Shown: positions 1-8,117 of the stretch, in pieces | Numbering within the stretch: the first letter of the stretch is position 1 | Layout of the letters: every line of letters begins with the position of its first letter | Origin: Actinomycetes bacterium | GTDB lineage: Bacteria; Actinomycetota; Thermoleophilia; Solirubrobacterales; 70-9 | Assembly (NCBI GenBank): GCA_016861045.1 | Contig: BOKP01000001.1 | Span: 62,001-126,000, forward strand | Length of the DNA: 64,000 nucleotides | Reading direction: 5' to 3' | Notes under the pieces: generated by a model | Seen by the model: the letters and a program-made list of their open reading frames with translations, nothing else | Told to the model about the DNA's origin: nothing | The model's database searches: none | Made by a program: the position numbers and the translations under genes

Positions 1-21
1 GGGTCCTCGGAGTAGGAGCCG

Positions 22-882
22 ATGGCGGAGGCGATCAGCAAGACACCGGAGGCCGGGGCCCCGAAGCGGGCCCCGGCCGGCCGGCCTGCCGGGAAGCGGC
101 GCCGCAAGCTCGCCGGGATCTTCGACCCGATCGAGCCGCGGACGTACATGATCATCGCGCTGCTCTCGTTCGCGGTGCTGTTCTTCGGCTGGTGGGTCGC
201 GGCCGAGATCGACCTCGCCAAGGACATCTTCCTGCCGAGCCCGGCCGACGTCTGGAACCGCGGCGTCGAGCTGGCCAAGGACGGGACGCTCTGGGCCGAC
301 GTCAAGGTCAGCTTCGTCCGGATCACGATCGGCTTTCTGATCTCGACCGCGATCGCGCTGCCGATCGGGATCGCGATCGGCACCTACCGGCTCGCCGAGG
401 CGGCGATCGAGCCGCCCGTGGACTTCATCCGCTACATGCCGGCGGTCGCGTTCCTGCCGCTGACGATCGTCTGGGTCGGCGTCGACGAGAGCCAGAAGTG
501 GCTCATCATCTTCATCGGCACCTTCTTCCAGCAGGTGCTCCTGGTCATGGACAACGTCAAGCGCGTCCCCCGCGAGTACGTCGACATCAGCCACACGCTC
601 GGGATGCGCGACCACTCGGTGCTGCGGAAGGTGGTCCTGCCGGCGGCGGCGCCGGCGATCTGGGACACGCTGCGGATCACGCTCGGCTGGGCCTGGACCT
701 GGCTCGTGATCGCCGAGCTCGTCGCCGCGTCCGACGGCCTCGGGCACCGGATCATCGTCGCCCAGCGCTACTTCCAGACCGACACGATCTTCGTCGGGAT
801 CCTCGTCATCGGCCTCCTCGGCCTGATCATGGACCAGATCATGAAGTACACCGGAAAGCGGATCTTCAGGTGGGCGGAATGA
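22..882 (+). CDS. ABC transporter permease, NitT/TauT (SsuC-like) family
   Basis: Inner-membrane subunit of an importer of the nitrate/sulfonate/taurine type, 286 aa, the usual length for the family. A basic Ala/Pro/Arg-rich cytoplasmic tail (residues 1-40) precedes the first membrane span (about 42-61). The BPD_transp_1 core follows, with the coupling EAA loop near residues 180-212 (EYVDISHTLGM, then VLPAAAPAI), which docks on the ATPase. The stop overlaps the start of the ATPase gene by 4 bp (ATGA), so the two are translationally coupled. The periplasmic binding protein is not present and is probably encoded upstream of the window. Substrate cannot be read from the sequence; the downstream XdhC, M20 and DUF6282 genes make a nitrogen heterocycle or its ring-opened product more likely than a sulfonate (inference). 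Confidence 0.9.
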   Translation: MAEAISKTPEAGAPKRAPAGRPAGKRRRKLAGIFDPIEPRTYMIIALLSFAVLFFGWWVAAEIDLAKDIFLPSPADVWNRGVELAKDGTLWADVKVSFVRITIGFLISTAIALPIGIAIGTYRLAEAAIEPPVDFIRYMPAVAFLPLTIVWVGVDESQKWLIIFIGTFFQQVLLVMDNVKRVPREYVDISHTLGMRDHSVLRKVVLPAAAPAIWDTLRITLGWAWTWLVIAELVAASDGLGHRIIVAQRYFQTDTIFVGILVIGLLGLIMDQIMKYTGKRIFRWAE

Positions 883-1667
883 GCGAGGCCAAGCTCTCGG
901 TTAGCGGCGTCCGCAAGGTCTTCGAGGGCCGCGCGGGCGAGGTCGTCGCCCTCGACGGCGTCGACTTCGAGATCGCCGAGAAGGAGTTCGTCACCGTGAT
1001 CGGGACGAGCGGCTGCGGCAAGTCGACGATGCTCTCGATCATCGCCGGGCTCGAGGAGGAGAGCGAGGGCGAGGTGCTCGTCAACGGCGAGCCGGTCCAC
1101 GGGCCCGGGCGCGATCGCGGCGTCGTCTTTCAGTCCTACACGCTGTTCCCGTGGATGACCGCGCAGAAGAACGTGGAGTTCGCGCTCCACGGCACCAAGG
1201 GCGAGCGGGCCGACATCGCCCGCGAGCACCTCGAGCTGGTCGGCCTCGAGGGCTTCGCCGACGCCTATCCGAGCCAGCTCTCGGGCGGGATGCGGCAGCG
1301 GATCGCGATCGCTCGCGCGCTCTCCTACAAGCCCGAGGTCCTGCTGATGGACGAGCCGTTCGGGGCGCTCGACGCGCAGACGCGCCAGCTCATGCAGGAG
1401 CTCCTGACCCGGATCTGGGAGGAGCACAGGCTGACGGTGATGTTCGTCACCCACGACATCGACGAGGCGGTCTTCCTCTCCGACCGGGTGCTGGTGATGA
1501 CGGCGCGCCCCGGCAGGATCAAGGAGGACATCAGGGTCGGCGTCGAGCGGCCCCGGACCTTCGAGGTGCTCTCGACCCCCGAGTTCTTCGAGTACAAGTC
1601 ACGGCTGCTCGAGGCCGTGCGCGAGGAGAGCCTGAAGACGGCGACTGAGCAGCTCGCCGTGCGATGA
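879..1667 (+). CDS. ABC transporter ATPase, NitT/TauT (SsuB/TauB-like) family
   Basis: Cytoplasmic ATP-hydrolysing subunit paired with the preceding permease; 262 aa. All motifs are intact: Walker A GTSGCGKST (residues 42-50), Q-loop glutamine at 85 (VVFQSYTLFPW, typical of the SsuB/TauB/NrtD group), signature LSGGMRQ (134-140), Walker B VLLMDEP (154-160), D-loop, and switch histidine in VTHD (192). The ATG chosen lies in the ATGA overlap with the permease stop. The longer open frame upstream of it is antiparallel noise inside the permease gene. It ends in a 4-bp overlap with the M20 gene, so the first four genes form one operon. Confidence 0.93.
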   Translation: MSEAKLSVSGVRKVFEGRAGEVVALDGVDFEIAEKEFVTVIGTSGCGKSTMLSIIAGLEEESEGEVLVNGEPVHGPGRDRGVVFQSYTLFPWMTAQKNVEFALHGTKGERADIAREHLELVGLEGFADAYPSQLSGGMRQRIAIARALSYKPEVLLMDEPFGALDAQTRQLMQELLTRIWEEHRLTVMFVTHDIDEAVFLSDRVLVMTARPGRIKEDIRVGVERPRTFEVLSTPEFFEYKSRLLEAVREESLKTATEQLAVR

Positions 1668-2983
1668 GGGACGAGCGCCGGGTCCTGCGCGCGATCGAGG
1701 AGCGGGCCGACGACCTCGTCGCCCTGGCCGCGGAGCTGATCCGCTTCGACACGACGACCCGGGGCGAGCCGGGCGAGCCCGCCCGCGACGAGGAGCCGCT
1801 GCAGCGCCGCCTGGCGGCGATCCTCGAAGCCGCCGGCGCCGAGGTCGAGCTCTGGGAGCCGGCCCCGGGCGAGCTCGACCGCTGGCCCCGCCAGGTCCCG
1901 CCGGGGCTCACCTTCGCGGGCCGGCCGCAGCTGCTCGCCCGCTTCCGCGGCGGCGACCGGGAGGCGCCCTCGCTGCTCCTCAACGGCCACGTCGACGTCG
2001 TCTCGGCCGAGCCGCGGTCGCGCTGGGCCAGCGCCCCGTTCGAGCCCGAGGTGCGCGACGGTCGCCTCTACGGCCGCGGCGCCTGCGACATGAAGGGCGG
2101 CGTCGCCGCGATGGTGCTGGCGGTCGAGGTGCTGGCGACCGAGGACGCGCTGCCGGCCGGCGAGCTGCTCGTCAACACCGTCACCGACGAGGAGTGGAAC
2201 GGCGCCGGCTCGCTCGCCGCCGCCGCCCACGGCGTCAGCGCCGACGCCGGCGTGATTCCCGAGGCGACCGACTTCGAGCCGTGGATCGCCTGCCGCGGCG
2301 TCGTCAACCCGACCGTGACCGTGCGCGGCCGCCCCGGCCACGCCGAGATGCCGCAGCCCGACTGGCGCGAGGGCGGCGCCGTAAACGCGATCGAGAAGGC
2401 GGTGATCGTGCTCGAGGCGGTCCGCGAGCTGCGCGAGAGCTGGGCGCGGGAGGGGAGCGGGCATCCGCTGCTCGTTCCGGGCGAGCTCATCCCGACCGTG
2501 ATCGAGGGCGGCGAGTGGTGGGTCAACTACCCCGCCTCCTGCACGGTCGTCGTCGACGTCACCTACCTGCCCCGGCAGGGGGACGCCGACGGCGGCTGGG
2601 CGGCCGGGCTCGAGCGCGAGATCGAGGACTGGATCGGCGCCGCCGCGCGCCGCGACCCGTGGCTCGCCGAGAACCCGCCGGCGTTCGAGTGGGGGACCAA
2701 CCTGGCCCCGGCCGAGGTCCCAGCCGACCACCCGGTCGTCGCCGCCGCACTCGCCGCCGGCGCGACCGTCGATCGGCCCGGAAGGGTCGCGGCGCTCCAG
2801 GGTTGGCACGACGCCGCGACCTTCACCCGGTTCGGGACTCCGACGATCAGCTACGGGCCCTCCGGGCTCTCCAATGACGGCGAGACGATGGCGCACGCGA
2901 TCGACGAGTACGTGCCGGTCGGGGATCTCGTCGCAACGGCGCAGGCGCTCGCGCTGATCGCGATGCGCTGGGGGGCGCGGTGA
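1664..2983 (+). CDS. M20 family metallo-amidohydrolase (ArgE/DapE-like)
   Basis: Zinc-dependent deacylase or amidohydrolase of the acetylornithine deacetylase/succinyl-diaminopimelate desuccinylase family, 439 aa, cytoplasmic. Metal-site landmarks are present: H109-V-D111 in NGHVDVV, D142 in GRGACDMKGG, the catalytic and bridging acidic pair E176-E177 in TDEEWNG, a later acidic ligand near PEATD, and the C-terminal histidine in the WHDAATF segment. The dimerisation lid lies between. It is coupled by 4-bp overlaps to the ATPase before it and XdhC after it. In this setting it probably cleaves an amide or carbamoyl intermediate of the imported compound rather than acting in arginine biosynthesis. 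Substrate is unknown. Confidence 0.85.
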   Translation: MRDERRVLRAIEERADDLVALAAELIRFDTTTRGEPGEPARDEEPLQRRLAAILEAAGAEVELWEPAPGELDRWPRQVPPGLTFAGRPQLLARFRGGDREAPSLLLNGHVDVVSAEPRSRWASAPFEPEVRDGRLYGRGACDMKGGVAAMVLAVEVLATEDALPAGELLVNTVTDEEWNGAGSLAAAAHGVSADAGVIPEATDFEPWIACRGVVNPTVTVRGRPGHAEMPQPDWREGGAVNAIEKAVIVLEAVRELRESWAREGSGHPLLVPGELIPTVIEGGEWWVNYPASCTVVVDVTYLPRQGDADGGWAAGLEREIEDWIGAAARRDPWLAENPPAFEWGTNLAPAEVPADHPVVAAALAAGATVDRPGRVAALQGWHDAATFTRFGTPTISYGPSGLSNDGETMAHAIDEYVPVGDLVATAQALALIAMRWGAR

Positions 2984-4089
2984 CGACCGTCGCGACCGCG
3001 GCGGAGGTGGCCTGCGACCGGCTCGCCGAGGGCCGGCGCGTGGTCGCCGCGACGCTCGTCGAGCGGATCGGCTCGGCCCCGTTCGACCCCGGCGCCGAGA
3101 TGATGATCGACGATGCGGGCCGGGTCGAGGGCACCGTCACCGGCGGCTGCGTCGAGAGCGCGCTCGCGGCCGAGGCGGAGGACGTGCTCGCCGGCGGCGC
3201 GCCGAGGCTCGTCCGCTACGGGGTCAGCGACGAGCAGGCGTTCGAGGTCGGCCTGATGTGCGGCGGCACCGTCAGCGTCTTCGTCCACGAGCTGCGGCGG
3301 GAGCACCTGCCGGCGCTGCGCGCCGCGACCGCCGCCCGGGCGGCCGGCGAGCCGGTCGCGCTGGCGACGCTGATGAGCGGGGAGCGAGCCGGGGCGAAGC
3401 TCGCCGTCACCCGCGCCGGAGCCGTCGGCAGCCTCGGGACCGGCCTGCTCGACCACAACGTCGAGCGGGAGGCGCGCGGGCTCGTCGACGAGGGCATCTC
3501 GCGGATCCGCGCCTACGGCTCCGGCGGCGAGGTGATGGGCGGCGAGATCGAGGTCTACGTCCAGGCCTTCGAGACGGCGCCGGCGATGGTGGTCTACGGC
3601 GCCATCGACTACTCGGTCGCCCTCGCCCGGCTCGCCGCCGAGGTCGGATACCGGGTGACGATCTGCGACGCCCGCCCGGCGTTCGCCGAGGGACGGCGCT
3701 TCGCCGACGTCGCCGAGGTCGTCGTCGACTGGCCCGACCGCGACCTTGCCCGCCGCGAGCTCGGCCCCCGCGATGCGGTCCTCGTCTTCACCCACGACCC
3801 GAAGTTCGACGAGCCGGCGCTGATCGCGGCGCTGCGCAGCGGAGCCGGCTACGTCGGCGCCCTCGGCAGCCGCCGGACGCAGGCGATGCGGATCGAGCGG
3901 CTGCGCGCCGCCGGGGTTCGGGACGACGCGCTGGGACGCCTGCACGCGCCCTGCGGGCTCGACCTCGGGGCGCGAACGCCGGAGGAGACCGCGGTGTCGA
4001 TCCTGGCCGAGATCGTCGCGTCCCGGACCGGGCGCGGCGGTGAGCCGCTGGCGCGGACGGACGGGCCGATCCACCCCGGCGGCCCGTAG
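2980..4089 (+). CDS. XdhC/CoxI family molybdenum-hydroxylase maturation factor
   Basis: XdhC-family proteins bind the molybdenum cofactor and insert its sulfurated form into xanthine-dehydrogenase-type enzymes. This 369-aa protein has the N-terminal XdhC/CoxI domain (GGCVESAL and the GLMCGGTVSVF segment) and the C-terminal XdhC Rossmann domain (about residues 206-350, MVVYGAIDYSVALARLA, ending ALGSRRT). The GTG start overlaps the M20 stop by 4 bp. Its presence implies a molybdenum hydroxylase in the same regulon, presumably just left of the window. The MocA-like gene at 5060-5674 fits the same job. In many homologues the Rossmann segment begins with a G-x-G style loop; here it reads VYGAIDYS. 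Confidence 0.88.
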   Translation: MTTVATAAEVACDRLAEGRRVVAATLVERIGSAPFDPGAEMMIDDAGRVEGTVTGGCVESALAAEAEDVLAGGAPRLVRYGVSDEQAFEVGLMCGGTVSVFVHELRREHLPALRAATAARAAGEPVALATLMSGERAGAKLAVTRAGAVGSLGTGLLDHNVEREARGLVDEGISRIRAYGSGGEVMGGEIEVYVQAFETAPAMVVYGAIDYSVALARLAAEVGYRVTICDARPAFAEGRRFADVAEVVVDWPDRDLARRELGPRDAVLVFTHDPKFDEPALIAALRSGAGYVGALGSRRTQAMRIERLRAAGVRDDALGRLHAPCGLDLGARTPEETAVSILAEIVASRTGRGGEPLARTDGPIHPGGP

Positions 4090-4137
4090 TCCACATAGTG
4101 GAAAGAATGACCGCATGGTGAGCAGCGCTGGTAGGAT
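4090..4137 (+). promoter_or_regulatory. Candidate operator and promoter ahead of the DUF6282 gene
   Basis: Directly after the XdhC stop is a perfect inverted repeat, TCCAC-ATA-GTGGA (4090-4102). A TAGGAT -10-like hexamer follows at 4132-4137 with no good -35. The next gene has a real Shine-Dalgarno (GGAGGAG at about 4160-4166) and a leader of roughly 30 nt, so this looks like an internal regulated promoter of the cluster. The protein that binds is not identified. Confidence 0.4.
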
Positions 4138-4170
4138 CGGTCAACCACCGACGCCGCCCACGGAGGAGCG

Positions 4171-5055
4171 ATGAGACGCGACCTGAAGCTGCTGGTCGAT
4201 GCGATCGACATGCACGCCCACACCCATCCGGCCCTGTTCCGCCGCCCGATCGACGACTCCGACCTGGCCGGCCACGCGATGGACTTCGGGATGCGCGGCT
4301 TCGTGCTCAAAGACCACGACAGCTCGACGACGGGCCGCGCCTACCACGTCAACAAGGAGTTCCCCCACCTGGAGGCGTTCGGCGCGGTCGTCCTCAACCG
4401 CTCCGTCGGCGGGATCAACCCCCACGTCGTCCAGTCGGCCCTGCAGTACGGCGCCAAGGTGATCTGGATGCCGAGCAACCACTCCAAGCACCACGCGGAG
4501 TTCTTCGACATGCCCGACTACCCGCAGCTCGGCCGCCGGCAGAAGCAGCTTCCCGGCGAGGGCGTGACCGTCTTCGACGAGCGCGGCGACCTGAAGCCCG
4601 AGGTCGGGGTGATCTGCGATCTCGTCGCCGAGGCCGACGCCTGCCTGGCGACCGGCCACCTGAGCCTCGCGGAGACCAAGGCGCTGCAGAAGGAGGCGAA
4701 CGCGCGCGGGGTGAGGAAGTTCCTCGTCACCCACGCGAACTGGGCGCTGACCAAGTACCCGCTCGAGGAGCAGAAGGCGCTGGTCGCCGACGGCGCGATC
4801 CTCGAGTACGTGGCGGTCTCCTGCGTCTCGCCGACCTTCTTCGAGCAGGACCCGGAGCAGCTCGCGGGCTGGATCGGGGAGATCGGCGGCGAGAACCTCG
4901 TCTTCAGCTCCGACCTCGGCCAGCCCTCGGCGGCTCCACACCCGGAGGGGATGCGGATGCTCCTGACCGCGCTGCTCGACTACGGCGCCGACTACGACCA
5001 GCTCGAGCTGATGACGAAGGCGAACCCGGCGAAGCTGCTCGGGCTCTCGGCGTGA
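4171..5055 (+). CDS. DUF6282 family metal-dependent hydrolase-like protein
   Basis: A 294-aa protein matching the DUF6282 group, TIM-barrel amidohydrolase-like proteins of unproven reaction. The N-terminus carries a histidine-rich metal-site motif, DMHAHTHP (residues 13-20). More potential ligands follow in NHSKHHAEF and the VTHANW segment, and a late aspartate in FSSDLGQP, the usual order for an amidohydrolase site. The ATG has a strong SD (GGAGGAG) 4 nt upstream. DUF6282 genes occur with molybdenum hydroxylases and amidohydrolases in catabolic clusters, which matches the neighbours. It ends 4 nt from the converging MocA-like gene. The family call is good; the reaction is not known. Confidence 0.75.
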   Translation: MRRDLKLLVDAIDMHAHTHPALFRRPIDDSDLAGHAMDFGMRGFVLKDHDSSTTGRAYHVNKEFPHLEAFGAVVLNRSVGGINPHVVQSALQYGAKVIWMPSNHSKHHAEFFDMPDYPQLGRRQKQLPGEGVTVFDERGDLKPEVGVICDLVAEADACLATGHLSLAETKALQKEANARGVRKFLVTHANWALTKYPLEEQKALVADGAILEYVAVSCVSPTFFEQDPEQLAGWIGEIGGENLVFSSDLGQPSAAPHPEGMRMLLTALLDYGADYDQLELMTKANPAKLLGLSA

Positions 5056-5059
5056 GGCG

Positions 5060-5674
5060 CTAAGGGGTCAGGGCTTGCTCGGCGCGGCGGAGATCGGCGG
5101 GCGTGTCGACGTCGAGCGGGTCGGCGACGTCGTCGCAGGGAACCGTGCCCACCCGCCCGGAGCCGAGCAGCGACCGCGCGCCGGCGTCTCCCGCGAGGCC
5201 TCCGATCGCCGGGAAGAGCCGCCGTTCCAGCACCACCGGATGCCCGGGGCGCCCGCCGTAGCTCGCCCGGGTCGCGTCGGAGCCGCTCTTGCGGGCGGCG
5301 AGAACCCGGTCGACGGCGGCGGCGGTGACGAGCGGCTGGTCGCCGAGCATGACGACCGCCGCGTCGCAGTCGGCGACGGCCTCGATCCCCTCCCTGAGCG
5401 GGGCCGACATGCCCTCCCGCCACGAGCCGCAGGCGAGCGGGGCGGCGCCGTGCAGGTCGAGCCGGTCGAGGATCGCCTCGCCGCCGGCGCCGAGCACGAC
5501 GACGACCCGATCGACGGCGGACCCGCTCGCCTGGGCGAGGACGTGCTCGAGCAGCGGCCGGCCGCGGAGGAGCGCGAGCTGCTTCGGCCCGCCCGGGCCG
5601 AAGCGGCGCCCCGCCCCCGCGGCCAGCACCAGGCACGCGACCCGCTCCCGCGCCGCCGCGCCGCCGCCGCTCAC
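5060..5674 (-). CDS. MocA-like molybdenum cofactor cytidylyltransferase (NTP transferase)
   Basis: Nucleotidyltransferase of the MocA/MobA fold that would transfer CMP to molybdopterin to make the MCD cofactor used by some molybdenum hydroxylases. The signature LAAGAGRRFG (residues 17-26) with the following PKQL lysine binds the NTP; MLGDQPLV holds the metal-binding aspartate. The GTG at 5674 is preferred because GGAGGGG lies 6 nt upstream; an in-frame start at 5734 would add an unlike, Arg-rich stretch. At 204 aa it is near the family norm. It is read against the flanking genes but belongs with XdhC functionally. Confidence 0.82.
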   Translation of the reverse strand: MSGGGAAARERVACLVLAAGAGRRFGPGGPKQLALLRGRPLLEHVLAQASGSAVDRVVVVLGAGGEAILDRLDLHGAAPLACGSWREGMSAPLREGIEAVADCDAAVVMLGDQPLVTAAAVDRVLAARKSGSDATRASYGGRPGHPVVLERRLFPAIGGLAGDAGARSLLGSGRVGTVPCDDVADPLDVDTPADLRRAEQALTP

Positions 5675-5748
5675 CGGCTCCCCTCCGGCTCTTCCGCTTC
5701 GCTCCGAGATTCGACCACGACGAGGATTCCACACCGGAGGTGGGACAG

Positions 5749-5937
5749 ATGCCGTTGATCGAGGTGAAGGCCTTCGAGGGCAGGTTCGCCGATCCCGACA
5801 AGACCGAGAGGCTGATCGCCGGCCTCACCGACGCCCTCTGCGAGGTGTTCGGGGAGGAGGTCCGCGACGAGACCTGGGTCGTCGTCGAGGGCGTCGCGCC
5901 GTCGAACTGGGGCTTCGGCGGCGAGGTGCGGAAGTAG
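5749..5937 (+). CDS. 4-oxalocrotonate tautomerase-like enzyme
   Basis: Small 62-aa tautomerase-superfamily protein. After Met removal the sequence begins PLIEVKAFEG, placing the catalytic Pro1 at the N-terminus. The second half has the conserved VVVEGVAPSNWGFGG segment. The ATG at 5749 is fixed by Pro1 and by GGAGG 8 nt upstream; the in-frame start 9 nt earlier would bury Pro1. Family members convert enols to ketones in ring-cleavage pathways, consistent with a heterocycle or aromatic catabolic cluster. It ends 2 nt before the aminotransferase start. Confidence 0.85.
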   Translation: MPLIEVKAFEGRFADPDKTERLIAGLTDALCEVFGEEVRDETWVVVEGVAPSNWGFGGEVRK

Positions 5938-5939
5938 CG

Positions 5940-7241
5940 ATGACGGCGTCACGGCTCCTCTCGACCTCGCTGACCGCCGGATCGCAGCCGCTCGTCGTCG
6001 CCGGCGAGGGCATGTGGCTGACCCTCGACGACGGCCGCCGCGTCATCGACGGCACCAACACCGCCGCGCCGCTCGGGCACTCGCATCCCGAGATCGTCGA
6101 AGCGGTCCGCACCGCCGCCTCGGCTCCGGCCCTGAACGAGGGGATGCGCTGGGGTCCCCGCGAGAGCGCCGCGGAGGCGCTGCTCGACACCGCGTTCGCG
6201 GGCGAGGACTGGGCCGGCGCGGTCCGCTTCTTCATCAGCGCCGGCGAGGCGAACGACGTCATCCTCGCCCTCGCCCAGGCGCTGACCGGCCGCCAGGCGC
6301 TGGCGACCCGCGAGCGCGCCTACCACGGCGGCGTCGGCTACGCCCGCGAGCTGACGATCCAGCCGCACTGGCACGGTGGCGTCTCCTATCGCGAACGGGT
6401 GATGGCGGCGCCGCGGCTGGCCGATGTCGTCGAGCTGCCGGCGCCGCGAGGCGCCCGGATCGTCGGCGCCGAGCCCGACCGCGATGCCGACGTGGCGGCG
6501 CTCGACGCGGCCGCGCCGGGGCTCGCGAGGGCCGCCGCGGCGCTGATCGACTACAGCCAGGGCGGCGTCTACCACCAGCCCTGGTATCAGGATCGGCTGG
6601 CGGCGATCGCGCGCGACGCCGGGGCGCTGTGGATCGCCGACGAGACCGTCTCCGGGTTCGGCCGCATGGGGCACCGGTTCCAGTTCCAGGCGGGCGAGAG
6701 CCGGCCCGACGTGGTGACGATGGGCAAGGGCCTTGCGGCAGGCGGCGCCCCGGCCGGCGCGGCGGTGCTCTCGAAGGAGCTCGTCGAGCGGCTCGAGGAC
6801 GGCGGCTGGCAGTCCTACAGCAGCTACCGCGCCCACCCGATCCAGGTCGCCGCGACCGAGGCGCACGTGCGCGTCTCCGCCCGCGAGCGGCTCGCCGAGC
6901 GCGCCGCCGGCTTCGACGGGCTGATGGCGCGGGAGATGAAGCGCCTCGCCGAGGCCCATCCCGGCGTCGCCCGGATCGACGGCCGCGGGCTGCACTGGAC
7001 GATCGAGGTGCACGGTCCCGACTGGCGCGAGTGGGAGGGCCGCGACCCCGACCCGCTCGCCTCGCGGATCGCCGCCCGCATCCTCGAGGCCGGCGTCCTC
7101 GTCGCGACCAGCGGCGAGCAGACGTCCCTGTTCATCGCGCCGCCCCTGATCGTCGAGGAGGAGGAGCTGAAGAAGATCCTCGAGGCGGTCGATCACGGCC
7201 TCGCTCTCGCCGACGAGGCCCGCGAGCGCGACGCCGCCTGA
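5940..7241 (+). CDS. Class III PLP-dependent aminotransferase
   Basis: 433-aa omega-type aminotransferase related to acetylornithine, GABA and beta-alanine/pyruvate transaminases and to glutamate-1-semialdehyde mutase. PLP-site residues are visible: the SAGEAND phosphate-binding region, D234 in IADETVSGFGR, and the Schiff-base lysine K263 in TMGKGLAAGG. The ATG at 5940 is 2 nt after the tautomerase stop, so it is co-translated with it. It probably removes or transfers the amino group of a late intermediate of this cluster (inference). It ends shortly before a GC-rich inverted repeat separating it from convergent genes. Confidence 0.88.
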   Translation: MTASRLLSTSLTAGSQPLVVAGEGMWLTLDDGRRVIDGTNTAAPLGHSHPEIVEAVRTAASAPALNEGMRWGPRESAAEALLDTAFAGEDWAGAVRFFISAGEANDVILALAQALTGRQALATRERAYHGGVGYARELTIQPHWHGGVSYRERVMAAPRLADVVELPAPRGARIVGAEPDRDADVAALDAAAPGLARAAAALIDYSQGGVYHQPWYQDRLAAIARDAGALWIADETVSGFGRMGHRFQFQAGESRPDVVTMGKGLAAGGAPAGAAVLSKELVERLEDGGWQSYSSYRAHPIQVAATEAHVRVSARERLAERAAGFDGLMAREMKRLAEAHPGVARIDGRGLHWTIEVHGPDWREWEGRDPDPLASRIAARILEAGVLVATSGEQTSLFIAPPLIVEEEELKKILEAVDHGLALADEARERDAA

Positions 7242-7253
7242 GCGCCGACCGCA

Positions 7254-7296
7254 CGGGGGCGCCCTCCGCCTGCCGCTTTCGCGCGGGGCGCCCCCG
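7254..7296. terminator. GC-rich inverted repeat between convergent genes
   Basis: Perfect 11-bp arms CGGGGGCGCCC (7254-7264) and its complement (7286-7296) enclose a 21-nt loop between the aminotransferase and the RibD-like gene, which converge here. There is no T-tract on either side, so this is a candidate bidirectional terminator or mRNA 3' end stabiliser rather than a classical rho-independent terminator. Confidence 0.55.
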
Positions 7297-7364
7297 CCCA
7301 CAGGAGCCGGGGAGCCTCCCGCATCGTGAGGGCCGCCTCGGCCTCGGTTGGGCTTCGACTTCGC

Positions 7365-8117
7365 TCAGCGCACCGAGTAGCGGGCGAAGAGCTCGCCACG
7401 CGACTCGCAGAGCCAGACGAGGTCGAGCTCGCGGACTCCGGCCTCGAGGCCCGAGAAGAGCCCGGGGCCGGGGCCGCCGGCGACGCGCGGCGCCCGGGTG
7501 ACGAAGAGGTCATCGACGAGGCCGGCGGCGAGCAGCGCGCCGTGCAGGGTCGGCCCGCCCTCGCAGAGCAGTGCCCGAACGCCGTGCCCGGCGCGCAGCG
7601 TACGCAGCGCCGCGTCGAGATCGACGCCGCCGGGGTGGCGGACGATCTCGACCGGCGTCGCCGTCGCCGGCGGCTCGTCCCCGGCCGCGGTGAAGATCAC
7701 GACCCGGCCGGTGCCCTCGGTGAAGAGCGGCGCGGTCCAGGGGACCGCCAGGCGCTCGCTGACGAGGACCGTGAGCGGCTCGGGGTCGAGGCCTTGGCGC
7801 TCGCGCTGTGCCCGCTTGGCGGGATCGCGGATGAGGGCTCCGTAGCCCTCGGCGCGGAGCGTGCCGGCGCCGATCATCACCGCGTCCGCCCGCATCCGCA
7901 GGCCGACGAGCATGGCCGTGTCGGCGTCGGAGCCGATCGCCCCGGAGCGGCCGTCGATCGTGGCTCGGCCGTCGACCGTGAGCGCGAAGTTCGTGTAGAC
8001 GCGGGGGCGGTCGGCGGGCGCCGCCGCCGCCGGGTCGAAGCCCGCTACGAGCTCTCCGACGGTGACCGCCCCCGGTTCCGGCAGGAGCCGGCGCAGCGGC
8101 GTCTCAAGCGTCCCCAT
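7365..8117 (-). CDS. RibD C-terminal-domain (dihydrofolate-reductase-like) pyrimidine reductase family protein
   Basis: 250-aa stand-alone RibD_C/DHFR-fold protein without the deaminase domain of true RibD. The core shows VYTNFALTVDGRATIDG, the SDADTAMLVGLRMRADAVMIGAGTLR stretch with its conserved Arg, and the C-terminal CEGGPTLHGALL segment typical of bacterial 5-amino-6-(ribosylamino)uracil reductases. NADPH-dependent reduction of a pyrimidine or pterin-like compound is expected; the substrate is open because stand-alone copies are diverse. The ATG lies inside the end of the RpiB-like gene (14-bp overlap), so the two are coupled. Confidence 0.8.
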   Translation of the reverse strand: MGTLETPLRRLLPEPGAVTVGELVAGFDPAAAAPADRPRVYTNFALTVDGRATIDGRSGAIGSDADTAMLVGLRMRADAVMIGAGTLRAEGYGALIRDPAKRAQRERQGLDPEPLTVLVSERLAVPWTAPLFTEGTGRVVIFTAAGDEPPATATPVEIVRHPGGVDLDAALRTLRAGHGVRALLCEGGPTLHGALLAAGLVDDLFVTRAPRVAGGPGPGLFSGLEAGVRELDLVWLCESRGELFARYSVR

